Below the pieces are notes generated by a model. That model was not told where the DNA came from, ran no database searches, and saw only the letters and a list, made by a program, of their open reading frames with translations. Positions 1-10,899 of a stretch of DNA of 64,000 bases are shown piece by piece. Within the stretch, counting starts at the first letter, position 1. Every line of letters starts with the position of its first letter. Source of the DNA: Hemerocallis citrina (lineage: Eukaryota; Streptophyta; Magnoliopsida; Asparagales; Asphodelaceae); assembly GCA_017893485.1 (NCBI GenBank), contig CM030362.1, positions 37,083,565 to 37,147,564 on the forward strand, written 5' to 3'. The position numbers and the translations under genes are program-made.

Positions 1-206
1 TAAGGTCCAATAACTTAGTAGGCCGTAAGCTTTTTCCGTATCTAAATGAGCTTGAATGTATAGAATCCAAGTGGCTCCTTAAACAAATCAAACTGTTGAA
101 CGTCCAGTTAAGTGGGTTAGAGGGATGGGTCCACGTGGCAGTTGCTAAATGGATTTGACTGACCTACTTCTCATCCTATCTTTTAAGCACAAGCCTAAAA
201 AGCATA

Positions 207-276
<70 letters not shown>

Positions 277-512
277 AATTGGGTTATGAGCTGTTAGCTC
301 ACATTCAAAAGTGAGCTAGTTACTAATGTGGCGGTACCATTGAAGACGTAGAACTATTATAAGTAAAAAATATCAGGTTTTATAGAAGAATGTGAACAAC
401 CTTGTATCCTCTCTCTCTCTCTTGTTTGTCCCATCTCTCTCTTCAATAAACGTGTCTTCATTTTCTTTCTACCATGCTCTCTTTCCACAATCTAAATAAA
501 CTGACAATCATA
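1..512. other. Spacer with compound microsatellite
   Basis: No gene is visible. A (GT)n tract at about 210-240 runs directly into a (GA)n tract at 241-274, and a short CT-rich run lies at 410-424. The rest is AT-rich spacer. Its right edge is the target site of the RTE LINE. Confidence 0.8.
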
Positions 513-532
513 TTTTAGAATTATTTGGACAA

Positions 533-1628
533 CAACAACAACAACAATGCCTTTTTCCCAACTAGTTGGGGTTGGCTACATGAATCCTTGTTTTCCATTC
601 TGCTTGGTTTAGCGCAATATCTTCTGTAAGGCCACAAGCTATCATATCTTTTCTCACTGTTTCCATCCAAGTAAGTTTAGGTATTCCCCTACCCCTGACT
701 CTCCCCTCAATACTTAATAAATCACTATTTCTAACGGGGCACTACTAGGTCTACGTGTGACATGTACAAACCACCGAAGACGTTTCTCTTTTAATTTATC
801 TTGGATATGAGCTACTTTTACCATGTCTCGTATATGCTCGTTTCTAATTCTATCCTTCCTAGTTTTACCATACATACATCCTAGCATCCTCATCTCCGCT
901 ACACTCATTTTTTGGACATGTTGTTTCTTTGTTGTCCAACACCCTGCTCCATACATCATTGATGGTCTAACAACCCTTCTATAAAAAATTTCTTTAACTT
1001 CAAAGGTATACATTTGTCACACAAAACACCACTGACACTTATCCACTTAAGCCACTCTGTTTGGATCTTATGTACAACATCTTCACAAATCTCCCAAACT
1101 CTTTGTATAATCAAGCCTAAATATCGGAAACAATATCTCTTAGGTATCTTTTGACCATCAAGCTTTAATACTTCCTCATTTGTTTTCCGAATGGACCGAA
1201 TATCACTAAAAGTACACTCCATTTACTCTGTTTTAGTTCTGCTTATTCTAAAGCCTCTAGCTTCCAAAGTTTCTCCACGATTTTAATTTAGCTTTGATTC
1301 TTGCTCTAGTCTCATCCACTAAGACGACGTCATTGGCAAAAAGCATATACCAAGGCGTCTCATCTTGTATTTCTCGCGTCAATTCATCCATAACTAAAGC
1401 AAAGAGGTAGGGGCTTAAAGCCGAACCTTGGTGTAAACTTATTGTAATAGGAAAATCACTGGTCTCTCTTGTGGTTGTTCTAATTGTGGTCTCTGCCCAT
1501 TCATACATATCCTTAACTACCTCAATATAATGAATAATTACTCTTTTATTATTTAACACCCGCCATACTATGTCTCTAGAGACATTATCATATGCTTTTT
1601 CTAGATCTATAAACACCATATGTAGATC
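533..1628 (-). mobile_element. RTE-type LINE, 5'-truncated, with TSD
   Basis: This is the 3' part of a non-LTR retrotransposon lying on the minus strand. Its 3' end is at the low coordinate and ends in a (TTG)n tail, seen on the plus strand as repeated AAC at 530-546. Just inside it is a motif, around 547-590, that I know from plant RTE LINE ends. The flanks at 513-532 and 1629-1648 are 20-bp direct repeats with one mismatch, which fits a TSD and fixes both ends. The 5' end is cut inside the reverse transcriptase domain, as is usual for incomplete target-primed insertion. About 1.1 kb remains. Confidence 0.85.
714..1619 (-). pseudogene. RTE LINE reverse transcriptase fragment
   Basis: The piece starts at 1619 with a block containing DLEKAYD and HQGSALSPYLFALVMDEL, which are RT fingers/palm motifs of the RTE clade. 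The catalytic box reads FANDVV where active enzymes have (F/Y)ADD, so the first catalytic Asp has become Asn. The frame is then lost. It continues at 1222-956 (DGQKIPKRYCFRYLG, thumb region) and at 1013-714 (RMLGCMYGKTRKDRIRN, the conserved C-terminal block). Two frameshifts, the Asp-to-Asn change and the missing N-terminal half show it is dead. Confidence 0.85.
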
Positions 1629-1648
1629 TTTTAGAATGATTTGGACAA

Positions 1649-3751
1649 AATAAATTTTTCATTGATCCTACCCAAACATGTTAGTGGATTCATGAGTAAT
1701 TTTCTCATCAATTTAAATCAATTCATCGATTGCTCTCAATTTCTATTGGCACAAAACAAAACAGAACAATGTGATTCTTTTGAATTGAGGCCATTCACCT
1801 CATGGAGATCTAGAATTTTGGATAAATTTTCTTAAATTTTTTAGGGTGGTTGATACATTTTGTTTTGGGGAGAACAAATTGTAATGTCGTTTATATGATT
1901 ATATGAAAAGAAGATTATGACTTAAGTAACTGGATAAATCATGTCATACGGGAGGGAAAAAAAAGAACATAAAGAATTTATTAGAATTTTTTTCATGATT
2001 TTCAATCTACTTACCGATGGGATATTTTGTAAGTGTACAAAATCGCAACAGGTAGTATAGTTTAAGTGAAAAGAGTGTCGAACCGACAAGAACTAATTAT
2101 TTTACTGAGTACCGAAATTTACTAGGTTAACTACTATTTGGAAAATCGAAATTCGATAAAGAAAGCGACTAAATTCAATTAAACTAAGGAAAGAAATAAA
2201 CTAATTAAAAAGAATGAAAACATGAAATTTTGTTGTTTGTTAATAGCAAAACTAATTCGACTTTTGATTTCAGCTAGTTAATCTAATACAATTCATAATT
2301 CCATGTAACAAGAAATTTTACTTTTCCAAGTTGTAGACCAAAATTTTTTAATTGTTCAATGGTTTCTCTCGAACAACACCAAAAATATCTCCAACTAAGA
2401 GTTTGTCATATCTCTATGCACAATTAATTAATTGAAGATTCATTAAGTTCTATGAATTTCTTTATAGTCACATTAATCGCAGTAAATCACAAATTACCTC
2501 TCGGTCTCTCCATGATTCAATAAATCAACGATGTTTAATTCTATAATTCTAAATCACAAATTAGCTCTCAGTCTCTCCATGATTGAATAAATCAAACAAT
2601 AGTTGGTCAAACAATTGTAAGCATTAAGAATAAATTGAACACACAGTCATGAAAAATAGACGAATTAAATAACATGAAATTTAAATTGTATTGTCAAAAC
2701 TAGGCTACATCGAAGCACTAGAAAAATAAATTTAGTTTATGATAATTTTGCAACTAACAACCATGTTTTTGGATTGCATAGTAAAAATTAGAAGAGAATT
2801 CGAAAAACTCGTTTTTGCTGAAAATCCAAGCCTTGGTTCCATGCCCTCTTCCTCTCTTTTGTTTCTCTTTCCTCTCGCCCCTCAATTTCCGTGCCGCACT
2901 CCCAGCCGTTAATTCTCTGCCTCTTTTTCCTTTTTTTTCCTTCTTTTTCTCTGGTTCCGAGCCGTCTTCTCAGCCTCTCTCATCTCCCGTTTCTTATATA
3001 GGATTAGGGGTAGGTTAATTATTTATTAGATAATTAATTAATTAATTTTAAAAAAATCTATAGATTAAAATTAATCTATTAAAATTTTAAACTAATCAAT
3101 TAACTACTAATTTAAATCCACTCAACTTTGATTTTTTATTACAAGATTTCATTCTCCTCCTAGTTGACCATAATATTTTTTGTTGATTCTTCAAGGGATC
3201 AAGTTGTAAAAAAGTGTATTTGAGTGCTTGAATTTTGAAATCTTCATCCTTGTTTTCTTCCTTGAGTTGACGCAAAACGTCCACCTTTTGCACTTTTCCA
3301 TCTCATTCCTACAAAAACAAACAAATATATAATATTGAGTAGAAATAAACGAGAACTCGCAATTTAATGCATTAAGAGTAATAAAAATTATATAAAAATT
3401 TCACTCATCACTTACCAAATTACATTGTTGATAAAATTGTAAAAATTAAAAAGAAAAGAAACTAAAGAAGGAGAAGGATCGATGACCACAATTAGCATTG
3501 CCACACAAACAACAAATTGATCCAAAAAAGGGAAATTATTATCAGTTCTCTAATTTTCTTAGCAGGAAAGGAACACATCCTTCCTCTCGATTGCTACTTC
3601 TCTTTAGCATGAATCCCATGCCAGATTCATGAAATAATAAAAGAAAAAAAATTTGAAAATGGAATTAATAAATGAAGAATAAAAGTTTCAGAAAATAAAA
3701 TCACTAATGGATGTGTGATTAAACCAGCATAAATCCAACATAAATCCAATG
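1649..3751. other. AT-rich spacer, possible decayed LTR
   Basis: No coding gene is supported. From about 2028 the sequence begins TGTAAGTGTACAAAATCG and soon reads GTGTCGAACCGACAAG, a type of text I associate with plant LTR or non-autonomous retroelement remnants. A CT-rich stretch at 2840-2990 gives a spurious ORF. A candidate end in CA lies at 3410, but there is no matching TSD, so a solo LTR is only a guess. The remainder is A+T-rich and has no recognisable domain. Confidence 0.3.
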
Positions 3752-3783
3752 CCCCCCCCCCCCCCCCCCCCCCCAAAAAAAAA
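3752..3783. repeat. Poly-C / poly-A homopolymer tract
   Basis: About 23 C residues (3752-3774) are followed by nine A residues. The length is likely unstable and may be mis-assembled. ORFs across it are artefacts of the tract. Confidence 0.85.
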
Positions 3784-4115
3784 GAAGAAAAAGAAACAAT
3801 ATGAATCCACTTGATTTGGAGAATAAATAGAATGGAAGACGTAGTGGTGGGAGATGCTCAGATCCAACATCATTTCTCTTCGCAAATTGAGTGAAGTCAC
3901 AATTTTTTGTTTGTCATCATTTTTTTCTTCTTGATTCTAATCAAGCTTGAGATGAAAAACAAAGTGACAGAAAGAGAAATGGAAGACGAGAAGTTGAAAG
4001 GATCAGGTCAATACAAAAGAGTAAAAAATGGGCATTTATAGATGAGAGAGAGAAAGATGCCTTCATTATCATTTATTAAAGCCACTTGTGGGTTCTCTTT
4101 TACAGCAAGGCAGCA

Positions 4116-4288
4116 TGAGAAATGCTAGATATACATGAAATTCTACCCCAAACTTACATGGGGCTTGTCTTTTAGTGATTGGTGTGCCCATTAATCACTA
4201 AAAGACAAATGGATAAGACCCAAAATCACTAAAAGACAAGCCTCATGTACATTTGGGGTAGAATCTCATGTAAATCTAGCATTTCTCA
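4116..4288. mobile_element. MITE with ~65-bp TIRs and 8-9-bp TSD
   Basis: The left end TGAGAAATGCTAGAT is the reverse complement of the right end ATCTAGCATTTCTCA, allowing one substitution further in. The inverted match continues for about 65 bp on each side, leaving a short loop. The direct repeat AAGGCAGCA flanks it at 4107-4115 and 4288-4296. Depending on which edge base is counted, the TSD is 8 bp (hAT-like) or 9 bp (Mutator-like). The long TIRs favour a Mutator-like MITE. It has no coding capacity. Confidence 0.8.
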
Positions 4289-4388
4289 AGGCAGCACAGG
4301 AAGCACAACAGTGGAACACATCAACATTAGTTCACTTTGGGATGTGACCTGTTAGCTGATATCCCTTTTTTCCCATATAAATATATAG

Positions 4389-4764
4389 GGCGATTATCTA
4401 GTAAGTGACACATTTAATATGTAAAAATAAATGAACCTTGTTTCACCCATCTGCACTTTTCAAATGCATAATTCACCATTCAGAGTGATCTATATATCAT
4501 AAAATATAGGAGGATGAAATATCACAAAGTTTGAATATTATTTGTCTATGCAACAAGTGATTGCAAAATAAATGGTTGTTCAGCAATTGAACAAATGAAA
4601 CTCCTAAATGCAGGAAAAAAACATGTTCAAACTTCTTGAGATTTCATCCTCTTATGTTTTAAGACATTCAGATCACTTTGAACGGTGTGGATTATCTAGT
4701 GGAGATGAGTGAAACAAGGTTCACTTATTTTCACTTATTCAAAGTGTCACTTACTAGATCATCT

Positions 4765-4766
<2 letters not shown>
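4389..4766. mobile_element. Foldback/MITE element
   Basis: The first ~140 bp (from GGCGATTATCTAGTAAGTGAC) match the reverse complement of the last ~140 bp with scattered mismatches. The shared text includes the GAACCTTGTTTCAC and GAGGATGAAAT blocks. No clear TSD is seen, because the right end abuts an (AC)n microsatellite. The RNA would form a long imperfect hairpin. The family is unassigned. Confidence 0.7.

Positions 4767-4807
<41 letters not shown>
4766..4807. repeat. (AC)n microsatellite
   Basis: An uninterrupted AC dinucleotide run that starts at the end of the foldback element. Confidence 0.95.
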
Positions 4808-4809
<2 letters not shown>

Positions 4810-4816
4810 ATTAATT

Positions 4817-4957
4817 TACACGTACGATGCACGCCTTAATAAATATAGTTTTTTTAAAGTAAAAATTCAGACGTAGTCTAGGTTTGAACCTAAGATCTCC
4901 TTTATAATAGTTATGCACGCGTTGATAGATTGACAAATGACACTAAGGTCTTCTCCC

Positions 4958-4968
<11 letters not shown>
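4817..4968 (-). repeat. Interspersed ~160-bp repeat, copy 1
   Basis: Read on the minus strand this stretch matches 25665-25831. Shared blocks are TATAATGGGAGAAG, CTTAGTGTCATTTGTCAATCTA and a GGTTC(A/G)A(A/G)(A/T)CC box near its middle, and both copies end with a GCATC(G/A) hairpin-like motif. The box resembles a tRNA-type B box and the hairpin end recalls Helitrons, but neither assignment is secure. The TA-rich tract on its right could be its original flank. Confidence 0.55.

Positions 4969-5013
<45 letters not shown>
4964..5013. repeat. (TA)n microsatellite
   Basis: A run of TA dinucleotides. It produces Ile-Tyr repeat ORFs in several frames that are not genes. Confidence 0.95.
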
Positions 5014-5016
<3 letters not shown>

Positions 5017-5029
5017 AAAATCTTCTATT

Positions 5030-5404
5030 GTACACCACCCCTCCGTGTGCACTCGTGTGCACTCAGCCTTCCCGCCTTCGTATCGACGATCCGCACCCCT
5101 CCGTGTGCACTCGTGTGCACTCGGCCTTCCCGCCTTCGTATCGACGATCCGAACCGTTCACATTTATCTATACATCTAAATTAGTCTAAATATGTAAAAT
5201 CCAATCATTTAAAATTCATTTGCCCATCCATCATGTGACTATAAAAAACAATAATTTTCAGCCATACAATTTTGTAACACTTCAATGGATGGACAAATGA
5301 ATTTTAAATGATTTGATTTTACATATTTAGTCTGATTTAGATGTGTAGATCAATGTGAACAGTTCGGATCGTCGATTTGAAGGCCGGAAGGCCGAGTGCA
5401 CACA
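5030..5404. mobile_element. Foldback element with duplicated left arm
   Basis: The left arm (5034-5230) is the inverted complement of the right arm (about 5255-5404), sharing GTGCACTCGGCCTTCC, CGACGATCCGAAC and TTTAAAATTCATTTG blocks. The left terminal ~58 bp (CCTCCGTGTGCACTCG to CGACGATCCG) are tandemly repeated at about 5040-5097 and 5098-5155. The right arm has a single copy. No TSD was found. It overlaps or abuts the next foldback at 5400-5410. Confidence 0.65.
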
Positions 5405-5405
5405 C

Positions 5406-5762
5406 CGTGTGGTCCCCGAAGGCCTTACCACACCTCTTATTTTGAGGCCCTCCATGATACGAACTCCCTATGAAAAATCCAGGCCGTTCATCTTGTTCTA
5501 CAAGCGTAAGATAGCCTACGGGTATACAATCAAGTTATTTGAAATTCTTTTCCCATTCATCATGTTGTTAGCCATACAATTTTTTACGTTGTAAAATATA
5601 AATAAATGGACTTTAATTAACTTGATGTTACATTCTTAGGCTATCTAGGGCGTGTAGAACAAGATGAACAGTTGATATTTTTCGTGGGGGGCTCGTATCG
5701 ATGGGGTCAGATTTGATGCCTCCAAATAAGAGGTGAAGTAGAGTCTTAGGGGATCACCCATG
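5406..5762. mobile_element. Foldback element
   Basis: The left arm starting GTGTGGTCCCCGAAGG pairs with the right arm ending TAGGGGATCACCCA. Further inward, CACCTCTTATTTTGAGG, GATACGA, TTCATCTTGTTCTACA and GATAGCCTA recur in inverted complement around a loop near 5580. The arms are roughly 150 bp and about 80% alike. No coding sequence is present. Confidence 0.65.
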
Positions 5763-5768
5763 TATATA

Positions 5769-6176
5769 TATATGAGAAGGGGGCTAGGGTGTCACTCTAG
5801 TTAACATAGCTAGGGAGGCATCTCCCGACTCATATTTCGGTTTTCCAAATTGAAAATCCACGTTGTTAGATGTGATCCATATCTTAAAAGGTATGCAATT
5901 ACAAAATTTTAAAATATTTCGATGAGTTTTAACCGTTTATCATGCAACTGAAAAATTGACATTTTATAAAGAGTCTAGAATTACTTCATTTTTAGGCTGC
6001 ATGATGAGTGGTTCAAACTTATTGAATTCATTTTAAATTTTGTACATAATTAATTTTTGTGGTGTAGAACATATTCAATGTTGTGAATTTTCATTTTAGA
6101 GAGTCAAGAGTGAATTTGGAGGTGTCTCCCTAGTTTAGCTGGCTAGGGTAACACCCTAGCTCCCTTATTCTCATAT
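5769..6176. mobile_element. Foldback element
   Basis: The left end ATATGAGAAGGGGGCTAGGG pairs with the right end CCCTAGCTCCCTTATTCTCATAT. The inner GGGAGGCATCTCCC-like and TGCATGATGAGTGGTT/AACCGTTTATCATGCA blocks are also inverted. AT-rich dinucleotide runs flank both sides and hide any TSD. Confidence 0.65.
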
Positions 6177-8561
6177 ACTCTCTTTCAATATATATATATA
6201 TATGTATATATCAAGAGATTAACTGAAAATCCTCAAAAATTGCAACAATTACAGCTAATGTAGAGTTAAAGCTGTTGAATATTATGGAGTAAGTTGGCAG
6301 ACTGCATGTAATTGTTGGCTTTTGTCAAGGGCTCTTATATCAGTTATCATCCTTGGTCACCACTATAGATACTGATCTCCCTGTTCAAAATGCCAACCTT
6401 TCCTTTAAAGATTGGGGATATGTGTAGTTCATGCCCAATATTCCAGAAAATACCTAAACTGACACAAATTACACGTGATGAATTTATCTTTTCCAAAGTT
6501 GAAAATTACCGATTGGAAACAATATGTTCCTATGTGCAATAATACATCACACTTTTATTGATCAAACTGGAAAGAACCCAAAATTATTTTCGCTGAAATT
6601 TGCTTGGTGTAATGAAAGCTTGTTGTGAAAGACCCTACCAATAGAACAAAACTCCGAAGTTATGGTAAGGGTGAGGTTAATATTTATATTTTAACATGCC
6701 CCCGCAGTTTGAGGGTCATCCAAATCCAAAACCTGGACTATACGCAACGGTATATATATATATATTTAAATCGGCTTTTAAATTGCGTGGCCTGATACGA
6801 TGAGACCCTACTGATAGACCATGATAGACCAAAACTCAGACTCTGATGGACCGATAGACCAAAACTCCGAAGTTGTGGTAAGGGTGAGGTTAATATTTAT
6901 ATTCTAACACTTGTAAAGGCCGAGTTTTGGTACACTAATAATTTGCGAGAATGTAGCTAGTAAATTTGTCACTATAAAAAATAAATAAGCACACTTTGCA
7001 GTTAAGTTCGCACTTTTATCAGTATGTAAAATTTCTTATATCGCCACCTCTTTAGATGGAAAACCAGCAGTTTTATTGTTTTAGTAAGGGATCAGGTCCA
7101 GTTCCAAGCTTCTCATATTCTTTCAGTCATCTTTCACTATTCTATAGCTATTCTGCTATTTGTGTTCAATTCAACTTGCAGGGAGTAACAGTTGCACTGA
7201 TTGTGGTTGTCTCATGCAACTAAGCAACCCCAAGTATATATTTTTTCTAAAGTAATACTCCCAAGTCACTTTTGTTAAATGAACGTAATCATGAATCACT
7301 ATGGATATCAATAACACTAGTGTGGCTATAAAGATGTTGCAGCCCATGAAATATCATTCATGCCATTAACTTTCATATCAAGTATATGTAAAGCTTAATG
7401 AAAGCATTTTTTTTGCACCTGGAGAATCAGTCCTGTCTCGTCTTTGATCATTATTTTTTCTTTCTCATCTTTGTGCTATAATGACATGACAATTGATCTG
7501 AAACCTTTTTTATTGAACAGATGCTTGACTGCAGAAGTTGAAAGAAAATTTAATGTTAGTGAAGGCCAATGCATTCCTTTTTTGCTTCTACCATTTCCTG
7601 ATTGGTAGCAACGAATGGTTGAATGGTTATATGGATCGTCAATCATCTCGGACATCATGCAAAGTGACTGACTACTGAGAAATGAAGCAGCTATGGAGAA
7701 GCATTGTAGGTCAAATCCATACAGAAATTAGGAGAGGAGGTGGTGAAAGAATCCAAATGTATTCTATGATAGTGCCTTTTTGTTCATGCCATTTTATTGG
7801 GGAATTTTGTTCTCATTAAAAATATATACAAATAATTTAGTTGTTATGTGATCAGATTATTTTCTTTTACCGCAAATTATGAGCAAATATGTTCTTCATT
7901 CTGTGAGCTATCTTTTGAAACTGATTGGTCAACTACGGCCAGTTGTTGATCAATAAATCTGGGCCTGGCTCCGGCCTCACCAATCTCATTACTTGAGGGA
8001 GCAAATTAAGCTTTGGTCTCATTGCTTGCTCTTGCCCGTTCCCATCGGACAACTGGTGCCTCACCCGGCTACAGTCTTCATCATCAACATCTCATTAGGA
8101 TTCCGATTTGCTCCGCACCACTCATTCATGAACGTATTAACTGTCTCTACTACCTTCTTTTTCAATGTGGGCATCAATGTGGCTGAAATTAAGCTTCTTC
8201 CACAATTGACCCTAACAAACATAATCAATGGCAGATTTTTTCGTTTTGGAGACCACCCACACGAACCTCCTAATGAAACCTGGCTGGGACTCTATGCTGA
8301 AGATATGGTTGAATCCTGGACCTCTGTCGAAGCTTTACAGTCTACCGATATCAGCAAACACCAAACATCTCACACACCTATGGAATGCTTTAGTCGGAAC
8401 ACAAAATTGTCCATTTTTTGACCCTCCCGGATGTTTGCGGCTTACAGGCTATTTCCCATGGAACCTATAAAGCCCTATAGATATGCTAAATTTTACTATC
8501 TCTCAATCAAGCAGAAACATTTCTCTTCCACATAAAGAATTGAGAATGATTAGAGATGAAA
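6177..8561. other. Spacer with one pair of short direct repeats
   Basis: No gene is recognised. Two direct copies of a ~55-bp block containing CAAAACTCCGAAGTT and GGTAAGGGTGAGGTTAATA lie at about 6646-6703 and 6850-6908. They are roughly 200 bp apart and both end in TAACA, which may be the ends of a small LTR-like relic. A 142-codon open frame at 7993-8421 shows no known domain and its codon pattern is unconvincing. The rest is AT-rich. Confidence 0.4.
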
Positions 8562-8742
8562 TGATATGGAATAGATGACGTGGCTCCATCAGGGCCATCA
8601 GATCCCCTCAAATTCCGCTCCTCTATGATCATCAGGTCAACTGAAGTCCAACGGGCTTATGCCAACTCAGACCCACAGGAAAACGGGTCCGACCTGGCCC
8701 GTTAGGATCCCAGACCCGTTTACCTCTGTCTATAAATACCCG

Positions 8743-8807
<65 letters not shown>

Positions 8808-9139
8808 ACACACACACACTTTGCCAAAGGTAATAGACTTCTCCCCACCTGAACCCTAGCCACTGTTGCTTTCTCAGTGACTGACTAGATCGTCGGAGGG
8901 CCTGCCGCCAGAACTTTTCCTGGTGTTTCTAGGCAGTGTGCAGGTACAAAAGATCTGAGCTGAGCTACTAGATCTAAGCCGAGCACCCAGCCTCTACCTC
9001 TCTCCTGCTACTCCCGAGCCGGTCCTATAGCCTAGGATCGATCAACGCCAGTACCACATCTTCCGCTACACAAATTATAAGAACTCACACTTGTTGCCCT
9101 CACACCCCCAAAACACACCCCCAAAAACAAATAGCATCA
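8562..9139 (+). repeat. Tat-1 5' LTR
   Basis: The start TGATATGG equals the first eight bases of the Tat-2 LTR, and the length (578 bp) is close to Tat-2's 598 bp. A TATA box (TATAAATA) lies at 8731-8738. The segment after it contains GTCGGAGGG and GCCGCCAGAA, parallel to GTCGGAGGG and GTCGCCGGAA in the Tat-2 LTR. A run of about 50 C residues (8744-8793) followed by (AC)n has expanded just downstream of the TATA box. The partner LTR is missing, so the boundaries rest on comparison with Tat-2. Confidence 0.7.
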
Positions 9140-9141
9140 GG

Positions 9142-9159
9142 TTGGCACCGTTTGTGGGA
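9142..9159 (+). promoter_or_regulatory. Tat-1 primer-binding site
   Basis: TTGGCACCGTTTGTGGGA follows the LTR after two bases. It matches the Tat-2 site TTGGCGCCGTCTGTGGGA except for two transitions. It is the expected tRNA-priming site for minus-strand DNA synthesis. Confidence 0.75.
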
Positions 9160-9162
9160 ACT

Positions 9163-10890
9163 TTCGGTACTGACGCCAGTCCGATCCCAGCCAGGGACGT
9201 CATCTCAAATTCGAGCTCTTACATAGCTCCCAAAGCCAGAAGGGCCGTCACCTCTGGATGTCATCCGGACCCTCCTTCCTTTCACAGCCGCGCTGACGCC
9301 CAGGGCTCTAACCAACCGCGGGTTAATGGCGAGGCCAAACTCGGGCCGGGCGCCTCTCATTCGGTCGCAACTGATTTACGGCGCGTCATCCTGAATTGAC
9401 AGGCCAGTAGAACAAAGGGAGGGGCCGCTTCCAACTCGGTCCCGAACCATCGCAGGCAACTGTCCCTAGAACGGGAACCAGGACATAGGCACACGCCCCG
9501 GGGACCTCCACCCCCGCGTGACCCGGTGGAGCAAGCCCCAGTCACAAGGGTCGAGTTCCAAAACTTTCAAAACGAGGTCCTCCAGGCCATTCGAGGCGGC
9601 CCGGGAACCGAGGCGCGCAACAACTCCTACCCCCAGTCAGAAGCCAGAGGCGGCAAATCTCACGGATCGACCCGCCCCATAGAAAGGGAAGCCGCCATCC
9701 TTCGACACCTCCAGGAGATGGAGAACCGCCTCGCCCATCTCGGCGAGGGCGGGCTGATGCTAGGCCATGGTTATAGGCCGACCCGACCCCCATTCTCCAC
9801 TCAAATCTTGGAAGCCGAGATCCCCAGAAATTTCAGGCCTCCCCAATTCGAGACGTACAACAGCGATGGTGATCCCACTGATCACATGGAAGGGTTTAAA
9901 ACCCTCATGATGATTCACAACGCTTCAGATCCCCTCTTATGCCGCGCTTTTCCTGCTACCCTGCGAGGTCCGGCTTGGAAATGGTTCTCAAAGCTCACCC
10001 CGGGCTCGATCTTCTCGCTCGACCAGTTATAAGCAAACTTCCTGGCCCACTTCGTGACTAGCAGGAAGGTTGAGAAGACCAGTGCGTCCCTTCTAGACCT
10101 CAGACAGAAGGAAAGGGGAGTCACTCCGCGAGTTCATTCGGAGGTTCACCGCCGAGGCGAGATATATTTCCTCTCTCGACGCAAGCATCGCTTCCGCAGC
10201 TTTCCGACACAACGTTCCCTACAGCCAACTTAAGGCTTCCGTAGCAAAAAAACCACTCACCGACTTTCCCGACCTACTCAACAGGGTCGAGAAGTATATT
10301 CGGACGAAAGGGGCCCTACACCCTGAGGGCACCAAAGAAGCCACAGCCAAGGGGAAGCGCAAGGCAGACGATGCTGAGCCCCCGTTAAGAAAGTCACGAA
10401 AGAGGCGGCCAGTCTGAAAAGAATTCCTCCGGTCCCCCGTTTTGAAAGGTATACACTGTAGACCCAGAACGTATCGACAATCCTAATGGAGATCTAGGAT
10501 AAAGAGATCGCCCGACTCCCTCCCCGACCGAGCAACAACAAGAAGCGGGACCAGAGATTCTACTGCCGCTTCCACCGAGATAATGGGCACGAGACAGACA
10601 ACTTTTGGGCCCTCAAAGACGAGATCAAGGCCCTCATCTAACGAGGGTACTTGAGGGAGTTCACCCGGGATAACCCAAGAGATCAGAGGGATCCAAGGAA
10701 TCTGAGGCCTTCGCCTCCCCCTCGAACGATCAACTGGCGACCCGAGCGGGACCCCGAGCCCGAGGAGACCGGAGGGCAGGCCATTCTACACTGTGTCCGT
10801 GGTGGACCCATGCGAGGGGAATCCAATACTTTCCGTAAGGCCTTCGTCCGAGAGGTTAACTCTGTTCGAGACCATCCCTCCCCCCAGATT
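9163..10890 (+). pseudogene. Tat-1 gag (decayed)
   Basis: Pieces of a Gag polyprotein can be followed through several frames. The best part, 9526-10032, holds the capsid-type Retrotrans_gag core with FRPPQFETYNSDGDPTDHMEGFKT (given here in part) and FPATLRGPAWKWFSKL. It stops at a TAA (10030-10032). The capsid continues in another frame after 10033 (LDLRQKE-like), followed by a nucleocapsid region with a FYCRFHRDNGHETDNF stretch near 10560. The zinc-knuckle cysteine pattern is damaged there, with Phe replacing the last Cys. The C-terminal piece at 10651-10893 resembles the Tat-2 region before the protease. Confidence 0.75.
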
Positions 10891-10899
10891 TAACAGCGG

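Noticed and set aside
2028..3410. Possible solo LTR
   Set aside because: TG and CA ends can be picked but no 5-bp TSD, TATA box or second copy supports them.
4867..5184. Three ORFs with Ile-Tyr repeats
   Set aside because: Products of the (TA)n microsatellite at 4964-5013.
7993..8421. 142-codon open frame
   Set aside because: No recognisable domain, no splice or promoter context and no repeat in the window; kept only as a note in the spacer entry.
8632..8859. Poly-Gly and poly-Pro/His-Thr ORFs
   Set aside because: Products of the poly-C and (AC)n runs in the Tat-1 LTR.
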